A DNA stretch of 64,000 nt from Prorocentrum cordatum (GCA_963575745.1 CAUYUJ010018062.1:151629-215628), one strand, 5' to 3'. Counted from the stretch's first letter, positions 27,566-39,450 are shown. Notes: generated by a model from the sequence alone, not told the origin. Numbers and translations are program-made.

Positions 27566-27838
27566 GTTTGGGTCGAAGGTGGGTCGCGGGTGGGTCGCGG
27601 GGTGGGTCGCGGGTGGGTCGCGGGTGGGTCGCGGGTGGGTCGCGGGTGGGTCGCGGGTGGGTCGTGGGGTGGGCTGCGGGCGGGTCGCGGGGTGGGTCGC
27701 GGGTGGGTCGCGGGTGGGTCGCGGGTGGGTCGCGGGGTGGGTCGTGGGGTGGGTCGCGGGTGGGTCGCGGGTGGGTCGCGGGTGGGTCGCTGGGTGGGTC
27801 GCGGGTGGGTCGCGGGGCGGGTTGCGGGTGGGACGACG
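27565..27838 (+). repeat. GGGTGGGTCGC G-rich minisatellite
   Basis: Ten- to twelve-base units GGGTGGGTCGCG for about 270 bp, apparently expanded from the GGGTCGCGGGTGGG element of the preceding 100-bp repeat. Regular runs of three G every few bases could form quadruplexes. Confidence 0.9.
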
Positions 27839-27843
27839 ACAAC

Positions 27844-27906
<63 letters not shown>

Positions 27907-28003
27907 CCAACAACCAACAACCAACAACCAACAACCAACAACCAACAACCAACAACCAACAACCAACAACCAGCAACCAACAACCACAACAACAACAACA
28001 ACG
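27839..28003 (+). repeat. CAA and CAACCAA tract
   Basis: About 65 bp of CAA, then seven-base CAACCAA units for about 75 bp, then CAA again. It abuts the G-rich minisatellite directly, so a G-rich and a C/A-rich block meet at 27838. Confidence 0.9.
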
Positions 28004-28084
28004 AGAATCCGCACCGCGGAATCCCACTTCAGCCACGCACCCAGGGACAGTGAATGACCGTTCGGCCCCCTCACTCTGATCAGT

Positions 28085-29424
28085 ATCCCCCTCCTCAATA
28101 TCCTCCTCCGCCGCCTCGTCCTCATACTCCTCGGGCCTCCTTATTCGCCTCATCCTCCTCCTTCTCCTCATATTCCGTCCTCCTCCCCATCATCATCATA
28201 ATCAGCAGCATCAGCACCATCAGCATCAGCATCATCCTGGTCATCCTCCTTCTCCTCCTTCTCTTGCCCTCCTCCCCAGACTCCTTCCCCTGTATCAGGA
28301 TCCTCCTCCTCCTCTTCCATATCCTCCTCCGCCGCCTCGTCCTCATACCCCTCCACCTCCCTCCTCCCCATTATCATCGTCAGCATCATCATCATCAGTA
28401 GCATCAGCAGCATCAGCATCAGCATCATCAGCGGCATCATCATCATCGCCAGCTGCATCATCATCCGCAGCATCAGCAACATCAGCATCAGCATCACCAG
28501 CACTATCATCATGGTATGCATCCTCAGTCTCCTTATCCTCCTCCTCATATGCATGGTTGTCCTCCTCCTCTTAGTTTTCCTCCTCATCATCCTCTTCTTC
28601 ATCAGCAGATTATTCCTCCTCCTCCTCCCTCTCCTCATCATCATCATCCTCGTCATCACCCTTTTCCCCCTCACCATCGTGATCCTGACCATCCTTTTCA
28701 TCATCATCATCCCCCTCGTTCTCCTCATCATCAGCCTACCCCTCGATCTCTCCATCTCCTCATCCCCGTCCTCCTCCTCATCGCCATCCTCCTTCTCATC
28801 CGTCTCCGTCTTTTCCTCCTCCTCCTCTTCCTCCTTCTAATCCGTCTTCTCCTCCTCCTCCTCATCATCTTCATCCTCCTCCTACGCCTCCTCTTCCTCC
28901 TCCTCCGCCCCCTCCTCCTCCTCCTCCTCCTCCTCCTCCTCCTCCTCATCATCCTCCTCCCCCCCTCCTCCTCCGTTTCCTCCTCATCATCCCCCTCCTC
29001 CTACTCCTCCTCTTCCTCCTCATCATCATCATCATCCTCATCATCATCATCATCATCATTATCATCCTCATCATCCTCGTATTCCTCAGCAGCAACATCC
29101 TCATCATCAGCCGCATCCTCATCAGCATCAGCAGCCGCATCATCAGCACTGATCTCCCCCGGTTCCCCCTTCTTATCGTCATCACTCATCATCAGCATCC
29201 TCAGCATCAGCATACTCCGTATTATCCTCCTCATCCTCCTCGCCCTCCTCCTCCTACTCTCCCTCCTCCTGTTCCTCCTCCTCTTCCCCCACCTCATCAT
29301 CCTCCTCATCATCCTCCTCTCCCTACATCTCCCGCATATCCTCATCCTCTTCCTCCTCATCACCCTCCTTCTCCTCCTCCGCATCATCAGCATCGCCCTC
29401 CTCCTCCTCCTCCTCCTCCTCCTC

Positions 29425-29476
<52 letters not shown>

Positions 29477-31241
29477 CACTCTTCTTCCTCCTCCTCCTCC
29501 TCCTCCTCCTCCTCCTCCTCCTCCTCCGCCTCGTCCTCCTCTTCCTCCTCCTCCTCCTCCTTATCATCATCATCATTGCATCATCATACATCATCTCATC
29601 AGCATCATCATCATCATCATCATCTCATCGATCATCATCATCAACATCATCCATCATCTCCATCATCATCATTATCATCATCATCAGCATCCGCATCAGA
29701 TCATCATCAGCACATCATACCTCCTCCTCCTCCTCCTCGTCCTCCTTCTCATCCCATCCTCATCTCCCTTCCCCTCCTCCTACTTCCTCCTCCTCCTCCT
29801 TCCCCCCCAAAAAAAAAAAAACAAAAGAAAAACCCCCTCCTCCGCCGCTCTTCCTCCTCCCTCCTCCGCCCTTCCTCTCCCAACTCCTCCTCCTCCTCCT
29901 CCTCCTCCTCCTCCTCCTCCTCCTCCCTCCTCCTCCTCCTCCTCCTCCTCCTCCTCCGCCTCCTCCTCCTCCTCATCCTCATCCTCATCCTCCTCGCCCG
30001 CCTCCTCCTTATCCTTCTCCTCCCCCTCCGTATCGTCGTCCTTCTCCTCCTCCGCCTCCTCCTCCTAATCCTTGTCATTCTTCTCCTCTCTCCTCCTCTT
30101 CCTCCTTCTCCCCCACTCCTCCTCATCCTCTGCCTCCCCCGCCTTCTCCTCATCATTATTCTCCTCCTCCTTCGCCTCCGCCTCCTAATCCTTCTCCTCT
30201 GCCTCATTCTCCTCATCCATCCTTCTCTTCCTCATTCTCCCCCACTCCTCCTCATCCTCTGCTTCCCTCGCCTCTCCCGCCTTCGCCTCATCATTATCAT
30301 CCTCCTCCTCTTTCTCCTCCCCATCCTCGTCAGCATCATCATCAGCATCATCATCATCAGCAGCAGCAGCAGCATCATCCACCTCCTCCTCCTCCTCCTC
30401 CCTCCTGCTCCTCCTCCGTCTCCCCCTTCTCCTCCTCCTCCTCCTCCCCCGCTGCCTCCTCCTCCTGCTCCTCCTCCGCCTCCCCCGCCTCCTCCGTCGC
30501 CTCATCCTCCTCCTCCTCTTCCTCCTCCTCCTCCGCCTCCTCCACCTCATCAGCATCATTAATCATCATCATCATCTTGGTTTCCTCCTCCCCATCCTCC
30601 ATCCTCCCAACCTCCTCTCCTCCCTCCCACCCCGCCCGCTCGCTTGCCTCCTTCTATACATCCTCCGCCTAATCATCCCCCTCATCCTCCTCCTCATCCT
30701 CCTCCTCCTCCTCATCATCATCAGCATCATAATCCTGATCCTCCTCCTCCTTACCCCCCTTCTAATCCTCCTCCGCCGCCGCATCCTCCTCCTCCGTCGC
30801 CTCCTACTCATCCTCCTCCCTCTTCATCCTTCTCTCCCTCCTCCTCCTCCGCCTCCGCCTTCGCCTGCGAATCCTCCTCTTCCTCCCCCTCCTCATCATC
30901 CTCCTCATCCTCCTCATCCTCCTCCTCCTCTCCTCCTCCTCCCCCGCCTCCTCCCCTCCTCCCCCTCCTCCTCCGCCCTTCCTCCCTCCTCTCTATCCTC
31001 CTTACTACCACCGGTCCTCCTCCTCCTCCTCCTCCTCCTCCTCCCCTATCCTCCTCCCTCCTGTCCTCCTCCTCTCCTCGCCATCCTCCTCGCTCCTCCC
31101 CATCCTCCCCACCTGCCTCCCCTCCTCCTCCTCCACCCCTCCTCCTCCCCAACCTCTCCTCCTCCTCCTCCTCCTCCTCCACCTCCTCCTCCTCATCATC
31201 ACAACATCCTCAAACATCATCATCATCACACATCAACATCA

Positions 31242-31294
<53 letters not shown>

Positions 31295-31878
31295 GCACCT
31301 CCTCCTCTTCCTCACCCCTCAACCCCCACCTCGTCCTCCTAATTCCAGCCCTTCTCCTCCTCCACCTCCTCCTCCTCCTCCTCCCTCCCCTCCTCCTCTT
31401 TCTCCTCCTCCTCCACCTCCTCCTCCTCCATCCAGGTCCCTCCCTCCTCCTGGTTCTATCCACCTCCGTCTCCTTACCCTCCTTCCTTTCCTCAACCTGT
31501 TCCTACTCCTTCCCCTCCTCCTCCTCCTCCCCTCCTCCTCCTCCTCCTCCTCCTCTTGATCCATCCTCCCATCCTCACCTCATCCCCATCCTCATCCCCC
31601 CCCTCCTCCTCCTCTGCCTCCTCTTCCTCTCCCCCTCCTGGCACCTCCTCCTTCTTCTCCCCCTCCTCCTCGCCTCCTCCTCATCATCATCCTCCTCCTC
31701 TCCTCCTCGTCTCCTCCTCGTCCCCTCCTCCTCCTCCTCCCTCCTCCTCCTCCTTCTCTCCTCCTCCTCCTCCTCCTCCTCCATCCTTTTCATTCTCCTC
31801 CTCCTCCTCCTCCTCCTCCTCTCTCCTCCTCCTCCTGCCCCCACCTCCTTTTCCTCCTCCTCCTCCTCCTCCTCCTCC

Positions 31879-31924
<46 letters not shown>

Positions 31925-31965
31925 CGTCCTCCTCCTCCGCCTCCTCTGCGCCTCCAGTCCATTTC
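28085..31965. repeat. ~3.9-kb CTC / CAT compound tract
   Basis: CTC, CAT and CAGCAT units in alternating patches, including a CTA run at 29424-29475, an A run at 29810-29833, and CAT runs at 31236-31290 and 31880-31922. The strand is almost wholly pyrimidine plus A. All frames, some over 700 codons, are artefacts of repeated triplets without stops. Confidence 0.95.
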
Positions 31966-32415
31966 CTTCTCTAAACAGTTCCTCCTCCTCCGCCCCTCGA
32001 AGCCAGTCAGAAGGGCGGACCGAGCGGTTCGCCTGAGACTTCCCTACCACTCGCGACCCTGAAGCTTCAGAATTCGCAACAGTGTCACACGTGGAGGGCG
32101 GGTCGCCTTCCAAACGTGGCCCGCGGCCAGGGCGCCCTGGGGCGCGGCGGCCCCAGCGGTGTTCGACAGTTTTTCGTCGTCGTCGTCCGTCGCCGTCGCC
32201 GTCGTCGCCCCTGCCGCCGTCGCCCGTCGTCGTCGTCGGCGTCGGCGTCGTCGTCATCATCGTCGTCGTCGACGTGATGATCGTCGTCGTCGTCGTTGTC
32301 GTTTCGTCGGCTCGGGCCCCGCCCCCAGATCTCGCGCCTCGGCTGCACGTATACCAGCCTGGAGCACCTCGGCTGCAGGTATACCTGGAGATCCTGGCGC
32401 CACAGTGTTTGCACT
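31966..32415. repeat. Dispersed fragments and GTC-rich stretch
   Basis: CTGAAGCTTCAGAATTCGCA followed by CAGTGTCAC and GGAGGGCGGGTCG (32060-32110) matches 60583-60625. GTC/GTCGTC units fill 32165-32310. ACCTCGGCTGCA and GTATACC occur twice at 32335-32385. Confidence 0.6.
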
Positions 32416-32417
32416 CC

Positions 32418-33000
32418 GGGCGCTTCCGCCCAGCCTCGGGCCCGGGGGCCTTCCCGGATCGACGAGGCTCGGGAAATGGCGCAGAAGGATGGGGTCCGGG
32501 ATTCGGGCCGTCATTTTTGTCAGATGGCGACGGAATTCTGTTGCAACATCGGAGCTCAAGGAAGGGTGACCGTTCGCTGGAGTGCCCTTGTGTGCGGGCC
32601 CAATGAGGCCCCCCGATCGCAGAACGCGAGGCAACACATTCCCCCCCGCGCCCCCCCCCCAAAGTCGCCAAAGGGCCCCCTTTGTGCCGCGCACCAAAGG
32701 TCACTCTTGCCTAGGGTCACTCTGGCGTGTAGCCGAACATGTGATCCCTATCCCCGTGGTTCCTTGGGATCTGGGCGTCCCATTTTTTCACAACGAACGT
32801 CTGCACCCCGTTTCGGGCCCCGGGACCATCACAGATCGATCCGCCTCAAAAAGTGTCGCATAAAGATGTCTTCAGGGCTCCAGTCGTGATTTCTGCGATG
32901 TCGCACTTGGTTCACAACGTCGGATCTCAGGATTAGCATCACCACCCTGCATCTCGGTGCCGCTCTCGCGCAAGGGCTCCCTTGGTTTCTGAGGGCGCAT
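32418..33000 (+). repeat. Dispersed repeat F8, two copies
   Basis: Copy at 32424-32580: CCGGATCGACGAGGCTCGG, CGCAGAAGGATGGGGTCCGG and TGTTGCAACATCGGAGCTCA, then TTCGCTGGAGTG. Diverged copy at 32800-32940: ACAGATCGATCCGCCTC, TCGCATAAAGATG and CAACGTCGGATCTCAGG. Further copies at 33432-33525 and, complemented, 51590-51720. No gene found among them. Confidence 0.65.
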
Positions 33001-33430
33001 CCCTCAGACGGTCATCACCCTGGGTTTGCTTGCCAGTCCCAGCGATTGCGGGTGACATCGAGGCTGGCTACGGTCAGGAACTCTGGCTTAGCGTGTAGCG
33101 CCGCCGGTTCTGGCCCACCGCGCTTCGGCGCGACACGCCATCCACGTTCCTGTCCCCAGGCGTCAACGCCCCGAGCCTTTCCCAGTCTCCCGCCCCGCTG
33201 AGCGGTGCAAACACGCCGTCCGCCTGCAGGGCACAGATCGTGTCGCCGGGGCCGCGACACGCAACACGCGAAGCCAAAGTTCTCGACCGCAGGTGGCGGC
33301 CGCGCTGCTCGCGCGCTGCCAGGCCCTCGGGGCGGAGCTGGGTCAGCGCCCGGCGCGCGAACGGGCGCTGCTGTGCGGGGTGCTCCGGCGCGGAAGGAGC
33401 CCCTCTCAGATTCGGACGTTGCAGTTTTTT
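33001..33430. other. Unassigned GC-rich sequence
   Basis: Open on both strands. ACACGCGAAGCCAAAGTTCT (33259) resembles ACGCCAAGCAAAAGTTCC (41458). No domain. Confidence 0.3.
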
Positions 33431-33527
33431 TGTTCGCCCCGGGCGTGCTCGCCCAGCTTCGGACCCCTGGGCCCTCGCAGGTTGATCCGGCTCGCAAAAT
33501 GACACACAGGAAGGCGGGGTCCAGGGC

Positions 33528-33745
33528 CTATGTTGCTCCCGTCGCACTCAGGGGCCACATCCCAGGAATAGTTTCGAGCACCCAGGGAGGTACCGAAACA
33601 GTGTCTGCCCGACACGCCGGTGAGGCGTCGAACGAGTATCGCCCTCCCAGGGTCCGGCACGCGGAGATCTTTCAGTGCCGATGCGTTCTTGGTACTCGGA
33701 ATCTGTCGAGTGATCAGGGTAAAGTACGGTCGGTCATCTTGTTAA
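33528..33745 (-). mobile_element. Dispersed foldback element W, copy 4
   Basis: Begins ATGTTGCTCCCGTCGCACTC and GGGGCCACATCCCAGGAATA, then GTTTCGAGCACCCAGGGAGG, CCTCCCAGGGTCCGGCACG, TTCTTGGTACTCGGAATC and GATCAGGGTAAAGTA. This is the complement of copy 5. An F8 copy (33432-33525) abuts its left side. Confidence 0.75.
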
Positions 33746-34134
33746 GAGACCTCCTCCCGAAAAGCTGGGCCAGCGTTTCTTGGCCAACTTGCCGGAAATC
33801 TGGCCTGGCTTCTGGAGCACAGTCGCCTCTCCAGCGTGAGTACCAAAAGCTGGCCCAGGTTTGTTGTCAGAAACTCTCAGGAAGCTGGCTTAGATTTCTT
33901 CAACGACGTTTCTCTTGATCATTTCGCTTTTTTCCCTGACTTCAGCACCCTCTGGCCTGGGAGCCGCAGCCGCTGACCCAGACCGAGGGGAAAGCAAACC
34001 AGCGATTGTCGCTCCCGGCCGCTTTCTCGTTGCCGGGCGGCGGGCGCGTGTCGGGCCTGGAGGCCGGAAGCCGGCCTCCCGAGCAGAGCCCCGGCGAAGA
34101 TGTCAGAAGGCCGGAAGCCCCACGGAGGCGCAGG
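33746..34134. repeat. Unassigned, with short AAGCTGG repeats
   Basis: AAAGCTGG, GGAAGCTGG and AACTTGCCGGAAATCTGGCC-like words recur at 33765-33900 (GCTGGCCCAG twice), a weak ~60-bp repeat. No gene. Confidence 0.4.
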
Positions 34135-34316
34135 GAGGAGGAGGAGGGCGGGCGCAGGGAGGAGGAGGAGGGCGGGCGCAGGGAGGAGGAGGAGGAGGAG
34201 GAGGAGGAGCAGGAGGAGGAGGCGCAAGGAGGAGGAGGCGCAAGGAGGAGGAGGAGGAGGAGGAGGAGGAGGAGGGCGGGCGCAAGGAGGAGGAGGAAGG
34301 GGGCGCAAGGAGGAGC
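34135..34316. repeat. GGA tract with GGGCGGGCGCAG units
   Basis: GGAGGAGGAGGGCGGGCGCA repeats twice, then GGA, then GGAGGCGCAAGGA units. Confidence 0.9.
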
Positions 34317-35051
34317 ATCTCAGTCCGGAGCTCCCTGCGGGGTCGGACCTCTCGCGGCCGAGCCTCCGACGCTCTCCGGCCGCGGCGGCGAGGGGCCCCG
34401 GCCTCCCTCGGAGGCCCCCCGTGGTGGCCCAGGCGGGACGAAGGTCGCCCGGGAGAGCCGCCGCTGCTCGAGTGCCAGTCGGACCGAGGTCTGGGCCCGA
34501 GGTCGTTGAAGAGGTAGGTATTTTTGTTGGACGCCCTCCTCCCTCCTCCCTCCCCCCATGGGCTGTGATACTCATTAGTTATCACACCCCCCCGGCTGTC
34601 GAGGTCATGCACCTCGCTTTCGTGGAAGGCCGATCCGATCCGATCCCTCCCCCCTCCTCTTCGGGGCTGCGGGCGGAGGCCCGACCCACCTCCAGCGCCC
34701 ACCTGCTTCCTCCGACCGGCGGGCAGAGAGGGGCCCGAGGGGGGGTCGAAGCTGGCCGAGGGCCTCCCGCCGCGAGCGCAGCACGGCTCGGTCTCGAGGG
34801 GATCTGGGCTCTGCCCTCCCCCTCGGAGCAGCCCTGGGGTCCGCGGCCCGCCGCCGCCCTCCGTGGAGCCCGCCTCGCTCCAGGTGCCGCCCACCGCCAG
34901 GCGACCTCCGCCGCGCCAGAGTCGGGTAGGGCATCGGTCACAGTGGGATCGGGGTAGAAGGTCCAGGCAGGCTCGGGGACCCCGCGCACGATCTGATCCG
35001 ATCCGACTTGCCGATGCGATGCCGACCGATCTTGGAGTCGAAGAGCAAAAA
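34317..35051. other. 735 bp without a supported gene
   Basis: Long GC-rich frames on both strands, no domain. GATCCGATCCGATCC occurs at 34632 and a similar word at 34993, both near CTTCGTG- or CTTGCCG-like sequence. Confidence 0.3.
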
Positions 35052-35203
35052 GCGCCACAAGCAGAAACTTCTGGCGGTCCGCGCGGATTTCTTGGGTCTG
35101 CGCGGGGACCCCCTGGCAGCGCCTCTGCCGGCGCCGCCCTTGGCGCGCTCCGCGCGCTATCCAAGAAATCCGCGCGGATTTCTGGAAAGTTTGTGTGCAC
35201 GGT
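35052..35203. mobile_element. Foldback family F1, copy 6
   Basis: GGTCCGCGCGGATTTCTTGG pairs with CCAAGAAATCCGCGCGGATT; the loop has GGCAGCGCC and GGCGCCGCC. The outer AT-rich ends are poorly preserved. Confidence 0.75.
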
Positions 35204-35889
35204 CGGACCAAGGTATAAGATCGAGGTCGGCTCGGGGAGGTGACCCTGGTGTTCTTCGTGCTTGCTGGATGCTCTTGCGCATCCTGGGGGAGAGGTACCC
35301 TCGAATGCTCTCCCTCTTGGCCGGCGGAGGGTCTCATGTTCTTGAAGAGCGTTCTTCTGTCCAGGGTCCGACTGCACCCCGAAATTGATTTGTTCGTCGA
35401 GTCTGCTAACACAAAAAACGTAGAATATTGCTCGTAGGTTCCCGAACATGATACGTGCTTGTCGTAGACCCGAGGAAGATTTCAAGCTCGAGGTGCATCG
35501 AGGCACAGATGTGCGCGACCCGCCCGAGCGTCCCGGGCGAGCCGCGGCGGGGGCGCGCGCCCAGGCCGGAGTCGGGGAGAGCTGGCTGCGAGGGGCGGAT
35601 CGCCCGGCAGGGCCTGACTAGTTTAAGGAAGGGAGAAGCACGCACAGACACAGTGAATCGTCGATTCCCAGAAAATATCGGAAAATATGGGAAGTGGGGG
35701 GGAAGACGAAAAACCAGAAAATATAGGAAAATATGGCGAATCCTGTCATTTGTTTATTTATTTGTGTGTCCCAGGGCCCCTTCATAGTTCATGTTCCGAG
35801 ACGCCCCCCGCGCAGTGCAAAAATGGTTTTGCGCTATTGCGACGGCCTTACGGCTGGTGCCGCCGACCCTGAATGACGACGACGACGAC
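35204..35889. other. Unassigned; AT-rich AGAAAATAT repeat
   Basis: Sequence at 35668-35740 carries CCAGAAAATAT.GGAAAATATGG twice (71 bp apart). No coding signal elsewhere. Confidence 0.4.
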
Positions 35890-36065
35890 GAGCGCTCTCG
35901 GGGGCCTCTTGGGGGCAGTTTGGGGGCCTCTGGGGAAGCTCTTGGGAGCCGCTTGGGAGCCTCGTGGCGGCCTCTTGGGGCTTCCTGAGGGTATCCTGGG
36001 GGCCTCTTCGGGCCTCTTGGGGGGGCTCCTTGGGGGCCTCAGGGGGCTTCCTGAAAGCTTCTCGC
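35890..36065 (+). repeat. GGGGCCTCTT-type repeat, short block
   Basis: Same unit as 17735-18870, about 175 bp. Confidence 0.85.
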
Positions 36066-36274
36066 TGTTTTGCGGCTTCCGGTATCAATTCTGTGGTCCA
36101 TCTCCTGCTCGACACAGAGGTTCGGGTATAGCCAGGACCCTAGGTAAGGGGACCCGGTTAGCGGCAGGGCCCCGGGGCCTTGGAATTGGCCAGAATCACG
36201 AAACCAGGTCTGCTGCAGCTGCTGTTTTTCGGGTGACGGCAGTTCCGGTTAGGGGGAACGGGGCGGGGGGGCTT
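36066..36274. other. Unassigned
   Basis: No motif recognised. Confidence 0.3.
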
Positions 36275-36505
36275 CCCCCAGTACTTGGTGGTCTCCAAAC
36301 CAGGTGGTGAGACACCCGGTGGTGACCCCGATTCCCCCAAAGAATAATTCTAGGTCACCACCGGGTTTGGGGGCACGCGGTCGCCACGAGGTTTTGCGTT
36401 TCTTGGGCCAGCCAGCGCTCGAAAACCATCACCCAAATCGCCCAAAACTCACCACGGGGTGTTCTCACCACCACGTTTGGGGGCCACCAAAGTACACATC
36501 ACCAA
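36275..36505. mobile_element. Foldback element F5 (GTACTTGGTGG ends)
   Basis: GTACTTGGTGGTCTCCAAAC, then GGTGGTGAGACACCCGGTGG on the left is matched by the complement of the right side, GTACTTTGGTGGCCCCCAAA then GTGGTGGTGAGAACACC. Arms are about 45 bp, total about 230 bp. Internal ACCACCGGGTTTGGGGG and GGTGGTGA words add secondary structure. Single copy in this window. Confidence 0.7.
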
Positions 36506-36529
36506 ACCAGGTTTCACTAAACCCAGTGC

Positions 36530-36660
36530 TGTCAACGCCCGAGAGGTGTGCGCGCTGTCCGCCTCGCTGGCGACGTGGCTGTGCCTCGCGCTGTGGAGGT
36601 GGCGCCGCGCCGCTGCCGCCCCGAGCGTGCAGTTCCGCCCGTCCCCCCGGGCGCCTCGAA
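36530..36660 (+). CDS. Weak candidate exon with hydrophobic segment
   Basis: One forward frame reads NAREVCALSASLATWLCLAL then WRWRRAAAAPSVQF, a possible membrane segment followed by basic residues. It runs into a CCCCC/GGGGG block. Too short to identify. Confidence 0.2.
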
Positions 36661-36736
36661 GACCCCTCCCCCCCCCCTCGAGGGGGGGAGGGGACGAGGA
36701 AGGCAGGGGGGGGAGGAGGGGGGAGGAAGGGGATGG
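36661..36736. repeat. C-run/G-run inverted block
   Basis: CCCCTCCCCCCCCCTCGAGG faces GGGGGGAGGGG and similar runs, a potential strong hairpin. Confidence 0.7.
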
Positions 36737-36778
36737 TGGTGTTGATGATGATGATGCTGCTGTAGTTGCTGGTGTGGG

Positions 36779-36852
<74 letters not shown>

Positions 36853-36865
36853 GCGATGACGATGG

Positions 36866-36922
<57 letters not shown>

Positions 36923-36926
36923 CTGC

Positions 36927-36961
<35 letters not shown>

Positions 36962-37265
36962 CGATGATGATGATAATGATGATGATGATGATGATGATGA
37001 TGATGGCGATGACGATGGTGATGATGATGATAATGATTGCGATGATGATGATGATGATGGCGATGATGATGATGATAATGATGATGATGGTGATGATTAT
37101 GATGGCGATGACGATGGTGATGATGATGATGACGATGACGGTGATGATGATGATGATGATGATAATGAGGATTACCATGATGATGATGATGATGATGACG
37201 ATGATGATGACGATGATGGTGATGACGATGATGATGATTGCGATGATGATGACGATGACGATGAC

Positions 37266-37321
<56 letters not shown>

Positions 37322-37465
37322 CGATGACGATTGCGGTGATGATGATGCTGATGATGATGATTACGACCATGATGATGACGATTGAGAAGACGACGATGAT
37401 AACGGTGGTGATGATGATGGTGATGGTAATGATGCTGATGATGATGGTGATGATGATGGTGATGA
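36737..37465. repeat. ATG trinucleotide tract, ~730 bp
   Basis: GATGATGATG with GAC, GAT-GGC and GAT-AAT interruptions. Frames read poly-Asp, poly-Met or, antisense, poly-Ile and poly-His; none is a gene. Confidence 0.97.
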
Positions 37466-37680
37466 TGATTTATGGTCGCGTGCATGACGAAGGACAATCA
37501 GCGCCTTCGTGGAGCACAGGCGGGGAGGCGACCACGCTGGTGTGCAGCACTTGTATGGACCTCGCAGTGTACTGTGGCGAGTGTTGCTGCACTCCGCCGC
37601 GTGCCGCAGCACCTGCGAGTGAGACAGGAGCGACCTGTCTCAGGCACTACAGGCGCAGAGGAACCGAAGCGATGATGGCC
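37466..37680 (+). repeat. Duplicated ~205-bp unit, copy 1
   Basis: GATTTATGGTCGCGTG, GAAGGACAATCA, GGCGACCACG, GGCGAGTGTTGCTGCA, GAGACAGGAGCGACCTGTC and GAAGCGATGATGG in the same order as copy 2 at 38539. The left end joins the ATG tract directly. Confidence 0.85.
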
Positions 37681-37831
37681 CATGGGCGCCATCGCCCAAA
37701 GGTGGGAACCGCCGCGAGGGAATCATCGGCTGAGGGAGCCGCCGTTCTTCCGAGTGGTCGAGCGCTTTCTGGTCGTCGTAGGGTTCATTCATGATCGCTT
37801 TGCGCTTCGCCAGCGTAGGATTCGCCGCTCG
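37681..37831. other. Unassigned spacer
   Basis: No signal. Confidence 0.3.
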
Positions 37832-38330
37832 TGGGAGCCGCCTGCCTGGGAGCCGACGCGCGAAAGCCGCCGCCGTAGCAGCCGCCCCTGGGCGCGCAGG
37901 AGGCGCATGCGCAGCCGCTGCGCGCAGGAACCGTTTGCGCAGGAGCCCTCGCCGCCGGCGCCGCCTCCTCGGGAGCCGCCGCCTCGGGCGTGGGAGCCGC
38001 CGCATCGGGGCCCGCCTCTGTGGGAGCCGCCGCCTTGGGAGCTGCCGCTGCGGGAGTCGTCTCCGCGTGGAAGCCGCCGTCGTAGGAGCCGCACGCTGGA
38101 GCTGCCGGCACGGTAGCCGCGGTGGTAGCTAAAGGGGCCCGCTTCGATGTGGGAGCCGCCGCCGCGGGAGCCGTGCGAGCCGCCGCCGTGAAAGCCGCCG
38201 CCGTGGGAGCCGCCTCAGAAGGGAGCCGCCGCCGTGGGAGCCGCCGCCCTGGGAACCGCCGTGGGAGCCACTTCCGCGGGAGCCGCCGCCTGAAGTGGGC
38301 TTCCCAGCGCCGCAAGTAGGAGCCGCCACG
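37832..38330 (+). repeat. GGGAGCCGCCGC minisatellite
   Basis: About 30 units of GTGGGAGCCGCCGCC and variants of 12-18 bp. Purine-rich and CG-rich parts alternate. Open frames (Gly/Ser/Arg, Ala-rich) follow the repeat. Confidence 0.9.
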
Positions 38331-38538
38331 AGTGGAACCATTGAGCACCAGATACACGCCGAAGGGGAAAAGGACGTAGTGGCATCAGATGGATAGGCCG
38401 AGCCCATAGGTTGTTCGGCGCCGATGCCGCCAGCGCACGAGGGACACCTGGAGCCCGAGGGGAAAATGCAGGAGGACGTGAACATGAACGTGAAACGCTG
38501 CACCGCCAAGGCCAGAAACCGGATCAGGTGCAGGAAAA
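38331..38538. other. Unassigned
   Basis: A forward frame gives EGKMQEDVNMNVKRCTAKAR then RIRCRKNDLW, entering copy 2 of the duplicated unit. No family recognised. Confidence 0.3.
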
Positions 38539-38741
38539 ATGATTTATGGTCGCGTGGGTGTCGAAGGACAATCAACGCCTACGTGGGCACAAGCGGGGAT
38601 GCGACCACGTTGGTGTGAGACATCAGCAAGGACCTCACAGCGTATTGCGGCGAGTGTTGCTGCACCCCGCCGCGTTCCGCAGCACCGACTGAGACAGGAG
38701 CGACCTGTCCCAGACACTACAGGCCTGGAGGAAGCGAAGCG
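38539..38741 (+). repeat. Duplicated ~205-bp unit, copy 2
   Basis: Same block order as 37466-37680, about 1073 bp downstream, with a small deletion in the CACCTGCGAGTGAG part. The right end GAAGCGATGATG runs straight into the second ATG tract. Confidence 0.85.
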
Positions 38742-39188
<447 letters not shown>

Positions 39189-39284
39189 GCCAGGGCCGCA
39201 GGCCTCTCCCCCCTCGGCGGCCGCCTTCTGGCGCGCGCGTACCCCGTGCCAGACCAGCCTGTTTCCCAGGCCCCCCTCGGGTCA

Positions 39285-39450
39285 CGGAACAATCACGGCG
39301 GGACGTTTGTCGCCATTTTCAGCCTCTGGGGGCCTTCGCTGAGTCCTGGGACCGTCAGAGAACGACTCAATGAGAAGCCAGTCCCCGGGAGTAGGTCGAG
39401 ACTGCTGGGGGTCGACGTCGTGGAAAAGTATCATGACGTCAGGGGTTTGG
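39285..39450 (-). repeat. Dispersed repeat F4, copy 2
   Basis: CAATCACGGCGGGACG, CCATTTTCAGCCTCTGGGGG, TCCTGGGACCGTCAGAGAAC and GGGGGTCGACGTCGTGGAAA: complement of 51765-51935. Confidence 0.75.

Noticed and set aside
28516-30672. A 718-codon frame, the longest in the window
   Set aside because: It lies wholly inside the CTC/CAT tract; its Leu, Ser, Ile and Pro runs are triplet artefacts and antisense frames are equally long.
34317-35051. Long minus-strand frame of over 400 codons through 34103-35506
   Set aside because: It joins a GGA tract, F1 copy 6 and GC-rich DNA; no conserved motif, and antisense frames are comparable.
36459-37385. A poly-Asp protein and an antisense poly-His protein
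   Set aside because: Both come from the ATG tract, read in different frames or strands.
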